From Pseudomonas gingeri (lineage in GTDB: Bacteria; Pseudomonadota; Gammaproteobacteria; Pseudomonadales; Pseudomonadaceae): 64,000 bases of DNA. The stretch lies in NCBI RefSeq assembly GCF_013386165.1, contig NZ_JACAOS010000003.1, forward strand, positions 972,343-1,036,342. The letters run 5' to 3'. The position numbers and the translations under genes are program-made. Shown piece after piece: positions 37,107-45,052 of this stretch; position 1 is the first letter of the stretch; each line of letters opens with the position of its first letter. The notes below the pieces were generated by a model. The model was not told the DNA's origin. It saw nothing but the letters and a program-made list of their open reading frames with translations, and did no database searches.

Positions 37107-37754
37107 TCAATGGCTGACAGAGGCGTGAGCCCCGTCGAACTGGTTCTTGTAGAGGTCGTCGCCGAAGGCCTGGGCCATTTCTTCGAACTTGACCCGGGCG
37201 CTGCCGGCAAAGGGTTGGCGGATCTTCATCACCTCGGCCACGTCGATTTTTTCGTAGGCGGCGAGGATCTCCTTGGCGACCCCGTACATCTGTTGATTCT
37301 TGACCGAACATTGCTGCACTTGTGTGTCACGTTCAGTCAGTTGCCCCTGCAAACGTGCACGCTCGGCCTCCTTGGCCTTGGCCATGACCAGCAGGTCGTC
37401 ATAGGCTTTCTTGAACTTGCCCAACTGCTCGTTGCTGGCCACGGCAAACGCCTGGGCCTGGCTTTGCAGGTTCTGCTGCTGTCCGGCCAACTGCTCGTTC
37501 ATCCCCTTGGCCTTGGCCAGCTCCGCTTCGAGTTGCTTGACCTGCGCCTGGACCGCCTTGGTCTGGTTCTCGGCGGCGATCCGTGCCGCGCCGGCCTGGG
37601 CCTGTTCGCTTTGCAACGCTTGCAGTTGCTGGGTGGTGCTGCGCAACTGGGTGCGCAGGCGCTCTTCCATGCTTTCGGCGGACGCGCCGTTGGCCAGCAC
37701 CACGCCGACCACCAGCAAGAGCATCGACCAGCGCACCTGGGCTCGCATGTTCAT
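37107..37754 (-). CDS. Periplasmic coiled-coil protein
   Basis: A 215-residue protein with a signal peptide (WSMLLLVVGVVLANGASA, about residues 9-26). A long coiled coil follows at about 28-150, rich in Q/A/E/K heptads (LRTQLRSTTQQLQALQSEQ, then VKQLEAELAKAKGMNEQL). A short globular C-terminus contains one cysteine (VQQCSVKNQQ). GAGGGAG precedes ATG 37754. No enzyme motif is visible. It sits between the porin and the YbjN-like gene, at the position of PA0697. It could be a periplasmic spacer or scaffold for the Exb/TonB or TPS machinery; this is inference from location and shape. Confidence 0.8.
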   Translation of the reverse strand: MNMRAQVRWSMLLLVVGVVLANGASAESMEERLRTQLRSTTQQLQALQSEQAQAGAARIAAENQTKAVQAQVKQLEAELAKAKGMNEQLAGQQQNLQSQAQAFAVASNEQLGKFKKAYDDLLVMAKAKEAERARLQGQLTERDTQVQQCSVKNQQMYGVAKEILAAYEKIDVAEVMKIRQPFAGSARVKFEEMAQAFGDDLYKNQFDGAHASVSH

Positions 37755-37770
37755 GGGTTCTCCCTCGCGC

Positions 37771-39468
37771 TTAGAAGCGCGTGTTGATTTCAAGCTGCAA
37801 GACATCGATATCGAACGGCGCGCCATACACCGCCTCCGAGTTGAGCCAGCGCGCGGTGGCGATCACGTTCTTCTCCACGCCGTAGTTGGCGCCCAGGAAG
37901 TACCCCTTGGCGTTGGTCCCGCCGAGGTGGAATGAGTTGTCGTTGAAACCGTCCGGCAAGGCATCCGGCTGGATGTACTTGTAGCCGGCGAAGACGTTCC
38001 AGTCGCCCTGGCGCTTGAGTTCCAGGGCATTGCCGAGGGTGAACTGCACCATCGCGGCATTGGCGCCACTCTGGATCTTGCCGTTGTTGTCCAGGTTATT
38101 GACGATCTGCCCGGCGGCGCGGCGGTTCATTTCGCCTTCGTCGTAGCCCAGGTTGTGGACATAGTCGAACTGGCTGCGCAACTGGAAGTCTTGCGGCAGC
38201 TCGCTGTCGAGCACCAGGTTCAGGTCCAGCAGGTTGAACTTCGAGGCCAGGCCGACGAACTGCGGCTGCGCCGTTGTGGTCGGAGTGGCGGGATTGATGG
38301 CGATATCGCGGAGCAGGAAGACCGTGTTGCCTTTCTGCATGAACGAGGCGCGGGTACCGTCGGAGCTGCAGCCCGGGTCCCCGGCCCAAGGCTCGCAACT
38401 GTCGGAGCGCTGGCCTTCGATACTGTCGAACCGGTAGTAGGCCAGCGCACCCTTGAGTTTGTTGTGCTGGCTGATCTGCCAGTTGGCCCCTGCCTGCAGG
38501 CCATACAGCCACTTGTCCGCGCTCGCCTGCTTGTCATAACCGTTGCTGGTGGAGGTGTCGGAGCTGTACTCGATGGGGAAGGCGCCGACGGTGCCGAAGA
38601 CGCTCCAGTCGGCGTTCAGTTTCTGATTGAAAAGCGCCGCCACGCCGTCGAAGTTCAGGTCAGGCGAATACAGTATGTCGGTGGAGAAGAACGGGTTGGC
38701 GATACGTCCGCCGGTCAGGCTCAGGCGATCGGAATACTTCCAGGTCAGATAGCCCTGGTCGAGCCAGAGGTCCTTCTTGGCGAAACCGCCGCCCAGGACC
38801 TGGGTAGTCGAGACCGGGTTGTTGTCGGTACCGGTGCCGATGCGGATGCCCGCTGTCCAGTCCGGGGCAATGACCGCTTTCATGCCCAGTCGGGCGCGGA
38901 TGCGAAAAGAGGTCTCGCGGTCTTCCCGGGTGTTGAGCAATGGCGGCAGGCTGGTGCTGGTTTTCGGGTTGACGTCGTAGGGACCGCTGGCATTGAGCTT
39001 GGCGAAGTCGACGATCTGGTTGCTGTTGCCGCTGGAGTAGTAGCGCGACTCGTCGCGCAGGCGCAGGTCGCCGTCGAAACTGATACGCGAGACCCAGTCC
39101 GGGAAGGTGTTGGGCTGGGCCCAGTTTTCCTGCTTGGCGGTGGCCATGACCTCGGCCTTGACCTGGTCGCGGATCTGATCGCGGACAATCGCCGGGACGT
39201 ACTGTACACGCACCTCCCCCGGAGTCGCGGGCGGAGCGCTGGCAGCAACCACGCTGGCCTGGCGCGCCTGGACGGCTTCTTTTTCGGCCTGGGCAATCAG
39301 CCCGTCAGCCTGCTCCTGCTTGAGCACACCCTGCTGCACCAACAGGCGGATCAGGTTGATCGTGGCGTTTTCCGAGGGCGCTGCGGGCGTTGCCGCTGCC
39401 GCCTGGCCGACCAGGGTCGCAACGACCAGGCCGACCGCCAGGCTCAATCGATTCACATTGGAAATCAT
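37771..39468 (-). CDS. Outer-membrane porin with N-terminal coiled coil
   Basis: A 565-residue outer-membrane protein. A signal peptide (about 1-25, ending VGQAAAA) is followed by a short helical region (INLIRLLVQQGVLKQEQADGLIAQAEKEA). A beta-barrel with alternating aromatic strands follows and ends in a terminal phenylalanine (VLQLEINTRF), the usual barrel insertion signal. The layout matches the putative-porin family seen at PA0696. The barrel contains one cysteine pair (SDSCEPWAGDPGCSSDG) in a probable surface loop. AGGAG precedes ATG 39468. Function in the pdt block is unknown; it could be the outer-membrane target energised by the neighbouring TonB-like protein. Confidence 0.87.
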   Translation of the reverse strand: MISNVNRLSLAVGLVVATLVGQAAAATPAAPSENATINLIRLLVQQGVLKQEQADGLIAQAEKEAVQARQASVVAASAPPATPGEVRVQYVPAIVRDQIRDQVKAEVMATAKQENWAQPNTFPDWVSRISFDGDLRLRDESRYYSSGNSNQIVDFAKLNASGPYDVNPKTSTSLPPLLNTREDRETSFRIRARLGMKAVIAPDWTAGIRIGTGTDNNPVSTTQVLGGGFAKKDLWLDQGYLTWKYSDRLSLTGGRIANPFFSTDILYSPDLNFDGVAALFNQKLNADWSVFGTVGAFPIEYSSDTSTSNGYDKQASADKWLYGLQAGANWQISQHNKLKGALAYYRFDSIEGQRSDSCEPWAGDPGCSSDGTRASFMQKGNTVFLLRDIAINPATPTTTAQPQFVGLASKFNLLDLNLVLDSELPQDFQLRSQFDYVHNLGYDEGEMNRRAAGQIVNNLDNNGKIQSGANAAMVQFTLGNALELKRQGDWNVFAGYKYIQPDALPDGFNDNSFHLGGTNAKGYFLGANYGVEKNVIATARWLNSEAVYGAPFDIDVLQLEINTRF

Positions 39469-39508
39469 TTTCACACAACTCCTAAGACAAGACTGCGAAT
39501 GGGTTGAA

Positions 39509-40213
39509 CTAGCCGGGACGCCGGCCTTGCAAGGCAATACGCAATGGCAGCGTGATCGACGCCGGAGGTCGTTCGCTCAACCGCGGCGCGGCGCGCAGGG
39601 CTGCCAGTACCTGGGTATCGATCTTCGGATCGCCGCTGGACTTGACCAGCTCGACCCGGGTGATCTCCCCGGCCGCGCTCAGCCAGATATCGGTCTGCAG
39701 CGAAAACGCCAGGCTGCGCAACTGCGGGTCCTCCTTGAGCAAGCGCTGGAAGGCATAGGCAATAAACTGGCTGTAGGTGCCAGTGCCCAACCGTCCACCT
39801 CCCGCCCCAGCCATCCCGCCGCCCTTCCCCGCGCCGATGTTGAAGGCATCGCCACCGGCCTGGGCGTCGCCGTCGATCTGCATCGGGTTCTCCAGGTCGT
39901 TGGCCGGTGACGGCGGTGCTTCCTCCTGGGGCTTGACCTGTTCCGGCTCGGGGGTCGGTTCGGGAATTTTTTCTTCCACCGGGGTTTCCGGCTCCTTTGG
40001 CTTTTCCGGCTCTGGAGGGGGCGGTGGTGGGGGCGGCAACGGAATCAGCATCGGCACCTTCGGCGCTTCCCGGCGCACACCGCTCATGTCGTGGGCCCAC
40101 TGCCACAGGAACCAGGCCGCAACGGCCCCCAGCAGTAGCCCTGCGCCCCACTTCAACGGGCGCAGCGGCGACTTTTTCAGCGGATCGGGGCTGATCGGTA
40201 ATTTAGCGGTCAT
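39509..40213 (-). CDS. TonB-like energy-transducing protein
   Basis: A 234-residue protein with a single N-terminal transmembrane helix (about 22-40, WGAGLLLGAVAAWFLWQW). A Pro/Glu/Lys-rich periplasm-spanning stretch (about 55-105; eight prolines in a row followed by PEPEKPKEPE) follows. A glycine-rich hinge and a TonB-type C-terminal domain (about 145-230) close it, with AGEITRVELVKSSGDPKIDTQVL. It lies two bases after exbD in transcription order, completing an ExbB-ExbD-TonB set dedicated to this locus (PA0695 position). The partner is presumably an outer-membrane protein of the block. Confidence 0.88.
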   Translation of the reverse strand: MTAKLPISPDPLKKSPLRPLKWGAGLLLGAVAAWFLWQWAHDMSGVRREAPKVPMLIPLPPPPPPPPEPEKPKEPETPVEEKIPEPTPEPEQVKPQEEAPPSPANDLENPMQIDGDAQAGGDAFNIGAGKGGGMAGAGGGRLGTGTYSQFIAYAFQRLLKEDPQLRSLAFSLQTDIWLSAAGEITRVELVKSSGDPKIDTQVLAALRAAPRLSERPPASITLPLRIALQGRRPG

Positions 40214-40215
40214 GG

Positions 40216-40641
40216 TCAGCCCTGGGTCGGTTTGCCAGTGACCAGCCCGACCTGGGACAACTCCAGGCGTCGCAGCAGGTCGAGCACTTCGATCACTTTC
40301 TGGTACTGCACCGTGGCGTCGCCGCGCACGATGATCGGAAAGTCCGGGCTTTGCGCCTTCTCGATCCGCAGGCGCTCTTCCAGCTCCGGCAACGTCACCG
40401 GGTAGGCATCGAGAAACACCTGGCCGCCGTCGTTGACCGAAATCGCCTTGGTCTTGGCCTGGGACAACGACACCGAGGCGCTGGCCTTGGGCAGGTGAAT
40501 CTGGATACCCGAGACCTGGGCGGTGGCAGTGAGGATGAACATCACCAGCACCACCATCAGCACGTCCACCAGGGGCGTGATGTTGATGCTATCGACCGCG
40601 GCATCGTCATCGTCGTCGTGGGAGGCATTTACGCTAGCCAT
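40216..40641 (-). CDS. exbD: ExbD-type proton-channel subunit
   Basis: A 141-residue ExbD/TolR protein. The N-terminal helix carries the essential aspartate (INITPLVDVLMVVLVMFILTA, Asp near residue 27), and a periplasmic domain follows (VNDGGQVFLDAYPVTLPELEERL, then VVIRGDATVQYQKVIEVLDLL in spirit, read here as IIVRGDATVQYQKVIE). It works with ExbB to convert the proton gradient into force on TonB. A run of acidic residues at the N-terminus (DDDDDAAVDS) is unusual. The start is ATG 40641, 12 bases after exbB; P. aeruginosa calls the equivalent exbD2. Confidence 0.93.
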   Translation of the reverse strand: MASVNASHDDDDDAAVDSINITPLVDVLMVVLVMFILTATAQVSGIQIHLPKASASVSLSQAKTKAISVNDGGQVFLDAYPVTLPELEERLRIEKAQSPDFPIIVRGDATVQYQKVIEVLDLLRRLELSQVGLVTGKPTQG

Positions 40642-40652
40642 GGCTATTCCCC

Positions 40653-42485
40653 TCAGGCCGGAATCGACGCGTTGTGTTGATCGGTATGCACACCACGACG
40701 ATGGGCGTTTTCGTGGGACTGACTTTCACCGTGCATCTCGGCCAGACGAGTGATGAACTCGTCGACGAACACCCGCATATCGGCACTGACTTCCTTGTTG
40801 CGGGTGATCAGGCGGTTGTAGCCGAACAGTGCCGGGATCGCGACGAACAGGCCCATGGCCGTGGCCAGCAAGGCCGCCGCCATGCCCGGGGCGATGGCGT
40901 TGATGTTGACGTCACCGGCCATGGCCGTGCCGAGAAACACCACCATGATCCCCAGTACGGTACCGAGCAGGCCGATATAAGGGCCGCCGGCAATGGCGTT
41001 GGACAGGGTCGAAAGCTTGGAACTCAGTTGCTGGTTTTCCCGGGTGCGCACGCCGTCCATGGAGCAGCGGATGGCTTCGATGGTCGCCGCCGAGACCGAC
41101 GAGGTGTCCGCACCCTGGGCACGGCGGGTACGGATTTCCTTGACCGCCACCAGGTACAGGCGCCACAGCGAAGAGTGTTCCAGGCGGCGGGCCAGGTCCT
41201 GGTTGTCGGCGAACATTTCCAGGCGCGTGCCAACCTGGGCGAACTGTTCGCGGAAGACTTCGTTGGCCCGGCTGACGCGACCCAGGGCGCTGTTCTTGCG
41301 GATCATGATGAACCACGACTGGAACATCATCAGCACCAGGACGACGATGATCACCCAGGCATCCGCCGGTACGGCCTTGAGCAGGAAGCCCAGGCTGCCG
41401 AAGCCGAAGCCCGACTGTTCTTCATCCGCGCCATAGACCACCAGCTTCGATTCAGCGCCCTGGGACATGGCATCGGCCAGCAGCGCAGCGGCCGGACGCA
41501 CGACCTTGGACAGGCGCAGTTCGTCGATGGCGCCCTGGAACGGCTGGTAAAGCGCTGCGACTGGCGCTGCTGGATCGGCGGCTGGGAACTCGGCCCCCAC
41601 GGCAATCGGTGAGTTCAGCGCCGGGACTTCCTGGGCCAGGCTTGCGCTCTCGCGACCGTTGACGAACAACGTCACCTTGCTGCCCTGCACGGTGACTGCC
41701 AGGTGTTGCCATTGCCCCGGATTCAGCGCCTGGATCGAAACTCCGCGCTGGCCATTGACCTCCACAAAGGGCGTGCCCTGGCTGACACCCAGCACAAAGT
41801 CATGGCCGCCTTCGCGTCGAGCCACTACCACATGCTCACCCGTGGCCTGATCCAGGCGCACCCAGGTACTCAGGGTCAGGGCGCCGCCAGCGCTGTGTTG
41901 CAGAGAAGGACTGGCCGGCAGCGACAAGGCCTGGCCAGCCAACTGCAAGGCACCACCGATCACGCCGTCAATACGGCTACCCGTGGCGTTCTGGGCATTG
42001 TTGGCGAAAGCCGTCGCGTCCTTGGGTGGCGTGCCCACCGCGCCGTCGAAGTGATAGACCGCGGTGTAGTTGGGATCGAACGCCAACTGGCCGTTGCTCA
42101 CCGCCGGAGCCTTCGCGTTGCCGTAGTACATCCACAGGTCCTGGCGTTGGGCACCTTCGACCTTGGGCACATCGACCCAGATCAGTGCCATGCCCATCAA
42201 CGGATCGAAGCTTTCGATCTGGTAGTTGAGCTGGGTCTTGTCGTCGGCCGCGACGAAGCGCAGGTCCGAGCCGTCCTCCTTGACCCCGTCGAAGGTGAAG
42301 TTGCCGGTGTGCAGGCGTACCAGCAGGCTGGTACGCCCCGGGGCATCATTGATCGCCGCACCTTGTGGAGTGGTGTCGACGGAAATCTGCTTGCGGTAAT
42401 GCCAGTCATCCTGCCACCAGGCATTGGCAGTTGCCGGAAGCACGAGGCCCAGGCAGATCAACAAGGAAATCATCAGGCGCTGCAT
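40653..42485 (-). CDS. exbB: ExbB with a large N-terminal DUF2341/LamG periplasmic region
   Basis: A 610-residue fusion. A signal peptide (about 1-22, ending ATANA) leads into a DUF2341-like domain (WWQDDWHYRKQISVDT, LWMYYGNAKAP). A LamG/concanavalin-like sandwich lies at about 150-340 (GGALTLSTWVRLDQATGEHVV, GQWQHLAVTVQGSKVTLFVNG). A transmembrane helix follows near 374-394, and then the MotA/TolQ/ExbB channel domain (LSNAIAGGPYIGLLGTVLGIMVVF, GMAAALLATAMGLFVAIPALF). Standard ExbB proteins are 230-330 residues. The extra part probably faces the periplasm and may bind glycan or a protein partner. GGAG precedes ATG 42485. It matches exbB2 (PA0693) of P. aeruginosa. Confidence 0.92.
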   Translation of the reverse strand: MQRLMISLLICLGLVLPATANAWWQDDWHYRKQISVDTTPQGAAINDAPGRTSLLVRLHTGNFTFDGVKEDGSDLRFVAADDKTQLNYQIESFDPLMGMALIWVDVPKVEGAQRQDLWMYYGNAKAPAVSNGQLAFDPNYTAVYHFDGAVGTPPKDATAFANNAQNATGSRIDGVIGGALQLAGQALSLPASPSLQHSAGGALTLSTWVRLDQATGEHVVVARREGGHDFVLGVSQGTPFVEVNGQRGVSIQALNPGQWQHLAVTVQGSKVTLFVNGRESASLAQEVPALNSPIAVGAEFPAADPAAPVAALYQPFQGAIDELRLSKVVRPAAALLADAMSQGAESKLVVYGADEEQSGFGFGSLGFLLKAVPADAWVIIVVLVLMMFQSWFIMIRKNSALGRVSRANEVFREQFAQVGTRLEMFADNQDLARRLEHSSLWRLYLVAVKEIRTRRAQGADTSSVSAATIEAIRCSMDGVRTRENQQLSSKLSTLSNAIAGGPYIGLLGTVLGIMVVFLGTAMAGDVNINAIAPGMAAALLATAMGLFVAIPALFGYNRLITRNKEVSADMRVFVDEFITRLAEMHGESQSHENAHRRGVHTDQHNASIPA

Positions 42486-42507
42486 GAAAATTGCTCCGTA
42501 ATAAGGT

Positions 42508-44124
42508 TCAGAAAGTCGCTTGCAGGCTGAAGTGCAAACGCGAGTCCTGCTTCTGCGTGTTCGGTCCATTGACCAGCGGGTATCCCCAATCGAGGCTGCC
42601 GGACAGCCATTTGCTCAAGCTGGCCCGAGTGCCAAGACCGACACTGGCCAGGCTGTAGTCGGCCTTCTGCTCAGGCAGCGGCTCGCGCAGGTAAAGCTGG
42701 GCGCCCTCGGCGAAGGCATACAAACGCCACTCCTGGACATAGCTGCCCAGGTACTTGGCCAGGGACGGCGTGCGCAGCTCCTGGGAAAACACCACGCCTT
42801 GATCGCCGGTGACCTCGGCGGCCAGATAGCCGCGCACCGAGGTGGCGCCGCCGGCGGACATCTGTTCGTTGGAAATCAGTGGGCCGGAGGCCAGTTGGAA
42901 CGAGGTCTTCGTCGCGCTCTGCCACTCACCGAAAATGTCCTGGGTGTAACTCAGGTCACCCCTGAGCGCGGCGAAACTGGGGCTGGCGCGGTACCGCTTG
43001 TTGTCGAAGTCCTGGTCGTTGCTGCCATAGCCGAAGAAGGCCCGGGTCCCGACCACCAGGCTCAGCCCCAGGCCCAACTGGGATTTTTCGGTGTAGCGAT
43101 AGCCGTTGTAGCCGAAGGTCAGCGGCGCGTACTTGAGCGGTACGGTGTCGCTGCTGCCACCGAACTTGAGCTGCTCTTCGAAGTCCTTGAAGTCCACTCC
43201 CAGGGACAGCGAGTTGGACCAGACGCTGCCCCCCGGCACGGTGTAGATCGCCGAGACACCATAGGAATGGCCCTTGCCCAGCACGTTGCTGCCGCCGATG
43301 GTGGCGACGTTGCTGTCGGACTGATAACCGGAAAACTGCACGGCCCAGCGCTGGTTCAGCGGCGCGCTATAGGAACCGGACCAGACCTTGGCGTTGCTCT
43401 GGTCCTCGGGCGCGGTGAAATAGGTCAGGGAGATGCTGTGGCCCAGTTGCCAGAGGTTGTCGTAGCCAACCGAGGTCACCATGCGCAGATCTTTGGTGTC
43501 GGCACTGTGGTCGTTGTTCAGGCCGACGCTGGCGTGCCAGGGATTCTTGTCGTCGACTTGCAGGTCGACGTCCATGGTCCCCGGGCGCTGGCCTTCGCGG
43601 ACCAGCGGCATGACCTGCCGGCCTGGGCTCTTGTTCAGCGCCGCCAGTTCACTCTGAACCTGGGCGAAGTTGGGCACGTCGCCCTCCTTCAGGGCCGGGA
43701 CATCGTCACGGATCTCCACCGGCGAATAGTGCTGGGCACCGACCACACGGACCCGGCCGACCTTGGTTTCGCTGATCTGCAGGTAGACAATGCCGTCCTC
43801 GACCTTCTGTTCCGGCAACTCGACGTACACCGACTGGTAACCCTTGGCCTGGTAGCTTTTCTGCAGGGCATCACGGGCCCCTTCGATATCGCTCAGGGCC
43901 TTTTGCGGGCCGAGAAATGGATACACCGCTTCTTCGATATCCCGCGCCTGCAGCACGGTGTTGCCGCGCACCACGTATTCATTGACATCGACCAGCTTGG
44001 CCTTGGCCGGCGCCTCATCGGCCAGCAATGGACGCCCCAGCACTGCCAGGACCAGCCCGCCGCACAGCGGCAGCCAGTGCCCGGCCAGCCTCGGTCGTGC
44101 TCTTTTGAAGAACAAATGCTCCAC
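42508..44124 (-). CDS. pdtB: TpsB outer-membrane transporter (two-partner secretion), PdtB-like
   Basis: The outer-membrane pore that secretes PdtA. It has a signal peptide (GHWLPLCGGLVLAVLGRPLLA), POTRA domain 1 (VDVNEYVVRGNTVLQARDIEEAVYPFLG) and POTRA 2 (YLQISETKVGRVRVVGAQHYSP). A 16-strand barrel has the VRGY motif in loop L6 (GATSVRGYLAAEVTGDQG) and ends in phenylalanine. The GTG at 44124 follows AAGGGGGC closely and gives 538 residues; a frame open to 44196 would add 24 residues before the signal. It is separated from phdA by 73 bases and by phdA from the substrate gene, an uncommon substrate-first order with an insert. Confidence 0.93.
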   Translation of the reverse strand: MEHLFFKRARPRLAGHWLPLCGGLVLAVLGRPLLADEAPAKAKLVDVNEYVVRGNTVLQARDIEEAVYPFLGPQKALSDIEGARDALQKSYQAKGYQSVYVELPEQKVEDGIVYLQISETKVGRVRVVGAQHYSPVEIRDDVPALKEGDVPNFAQVQSELAALNKSPGRQVMPLVREGQRPGTMDVDLQVDDKNPWHASVGLNNDHSADTKDLRMVTSVGYDNLWQLGHSISLTYFTAPEDQSNAKVWSGSYSAPLNQRWAVQFSGYQSDSNVATIGGSNVLGKGHSYGVSAIYTVPGGSVWSNSLSLGVDFKDFEEQLKFGGSSDTVPLKYAPLTFGYNGYRYTEKSQLGLGLSLVVGTRAFFGYGSNDQDFDNKRYRASPSFAALRGDLSYTQDIFGEWQSATKTSFQLASGPLISNEQMSAGGATSVRGYLAAEVTGDQGVVFSQELRTPSLAKYLGSYVQEWRLYAFAEGAQLYLREPLPEQKADYSLASVGLGTRASLSKWLSGSLDWGYPLVNGPNTQKQDSRLHFSLQATF

Positions 44125-44197
44125 ACCGCCCCCTTGATTCAAAATGGCCTCGAACGCGGTCGAGGCCCTATGGGCCCGGATCAATACCCCGGACACC

Positions 44198-44800
44198 TCA
44201 GTTATTTACGGTCGATATCGACGGGTGCCGGGCCAGCCAGGTATGCAGCTGGGCGAAGTTCAGGGAGAACTCCGGCATCTGCAGCAAGGCGCCGCAGAAC
44301 ACTTCACCGATGATTTTCTGGATCAGCAGCACCGCCTGCGGGTTGTCCAGCAGCGTGGCGATGTCCTTGCTCAGCACACTGAAGTTCCAGACCTTCTGGT
44401 TCAGGTCCAGACCGACGAACCAGCGGAACAGCAGGTTGTAATTGAGCTGCTCGTAGAGTTGCTGCTCGCTGGGTACCGAATAGAGCAACTGCAGCAGGAG
44501 AATGTGCATGACGGTCTGGGGGGCGATCTGCATGCCGGAATCGGCATTCAACGAGCGTTGGAACTCGCGATCGTCGTCGAGCAGGTCATCGATCTGCGGG
44601 CGCAACAACACCAGGGAATGACCGGGCGGGATATAGCTGGAGACCTCCTTCAAGGCGCCCTGCCAATCGTCCTGGGACACAATCCAGACCCAGGGCGCAC
44701 CGTAGCGATAGACCGAGACAGGCTTCTTGCGGGCCGCCTCGACGATCTTCGACAAACGCTGATCCAGTTCCTGCATGCCCACTTTCGAGTAACGTTCCAT
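44198..44800 (-). CDS. phdA: PhdA: Phd/YefM-like N-terminus joined to a transposase-like DUF772 segment
   Basis: A 200-residue protein. Residues 1-55 (YSKVGMQELDQRLSKIV, VYRYGAPWVWIVSQDDW) look like a Phd/YefM antitoxin DNA-binding domain. Residues 95-150 (LLLQLLYSVPSEQQLYEQLN, YNLLFRWFVGLDL) closely resemble the N-terminal DUF772 domain of IS1182/IS5-type transposases. The catalytic DDE part is absent and no toxin gene follows. GAGGAG precedes ATG 44800. It lies between pdtA and pdtB as PA0691 does in P. aeruginosa, where PhdA was linked to prophage-mediated lysis and DNA release in biofilms. Autoregulation is plausible given the palindrome upstream. Confidence 0.82.
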   Translation of the reverse strand: MERYSKVGMQELDQRLSKIVEAARKKPVSVYRYGAPWVWIVSQDDWQGALKEVSSYIPPGHSLVLLRPQIDDLLDDDREFQRSLNADSGMQIAPQTVMHILLLQLLYSVPSEQQLYEQLNYNLLFRWFVGLDLNQKVWNFSVLSKDIATLLDNPQAVLLIQKIIGEVFCGALLQMPEFSLNFAQLHTWLARHPSISTVNN

Positions 44801-44909
44801 AGTTCTCCTCGTCTCTCTACCGGCGTTGCCATGGGCCTGGGGACATGTCCCCTTGCGTGCCCTTGACCGCTTCACATATCCATGACGGGACTGGCCTTGT
44901 GCTACCGAA

Positions 44910-44924
44910 CTTTTGTCACAAAAG
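44910..44924. promoter_or_regulatory. Perfect palindrome upstream of phdA
   Basis: CTTTTGTCACAAAAG is a perfect 15-base palindrome about 110 bases before the phdA start, between the pdtA terminator and phdA. It is a plausible operator for a dimeric regulator, possibly the Phd-like domain of PhdA itself. No regulator has been shown to use it. Confidence 0.5.
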
Positions 44925-44964
44925 CTTCATTCCGCAGCTGGGAATAAGGGGTGTACTCCCCTCC

Positions 44965-44988
44965 TGTAGGAGCGAGCTTGCTCGCGAT
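44965..44988 (+). repeat. REP element between pdtA and phdA
   Basis: A single intact REP with the core GAGCGAGCTTGCTCGC lies just beyond the pdtA terminator. It has no inverted partner nearby. Confidence 0.92.
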
Positions 44989-45004
44989 GACGGCCTCCCA
45001 GGCG

Positions 45005-45030
45005 AAAAAAAGGCGGCCATAAAGGCCGCC
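45005..45030 (-). terminator. Intrinsic terminator after pdtA
   Basis: On the minus strand GGCGGCC, a five-base loop and GGCCGCC form a perfect seven-base stem followed by seven T residues, 22 bases past the pdtA stop. It separates pdtA transcription from phdA-pdtB, which therefore should have their own promoter or depend on readthrough. Confidence 0.92.
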
Positions 45031-45052
45031 CCAGAGGAGAAACACAAAGTGA

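Noticed and set aside
44198..44800. Toxin-antitoxin module at phdA
   Set aside because: Only a Phd-like domain is present; no Doc, YoeB or other toxin gene adjoins it.
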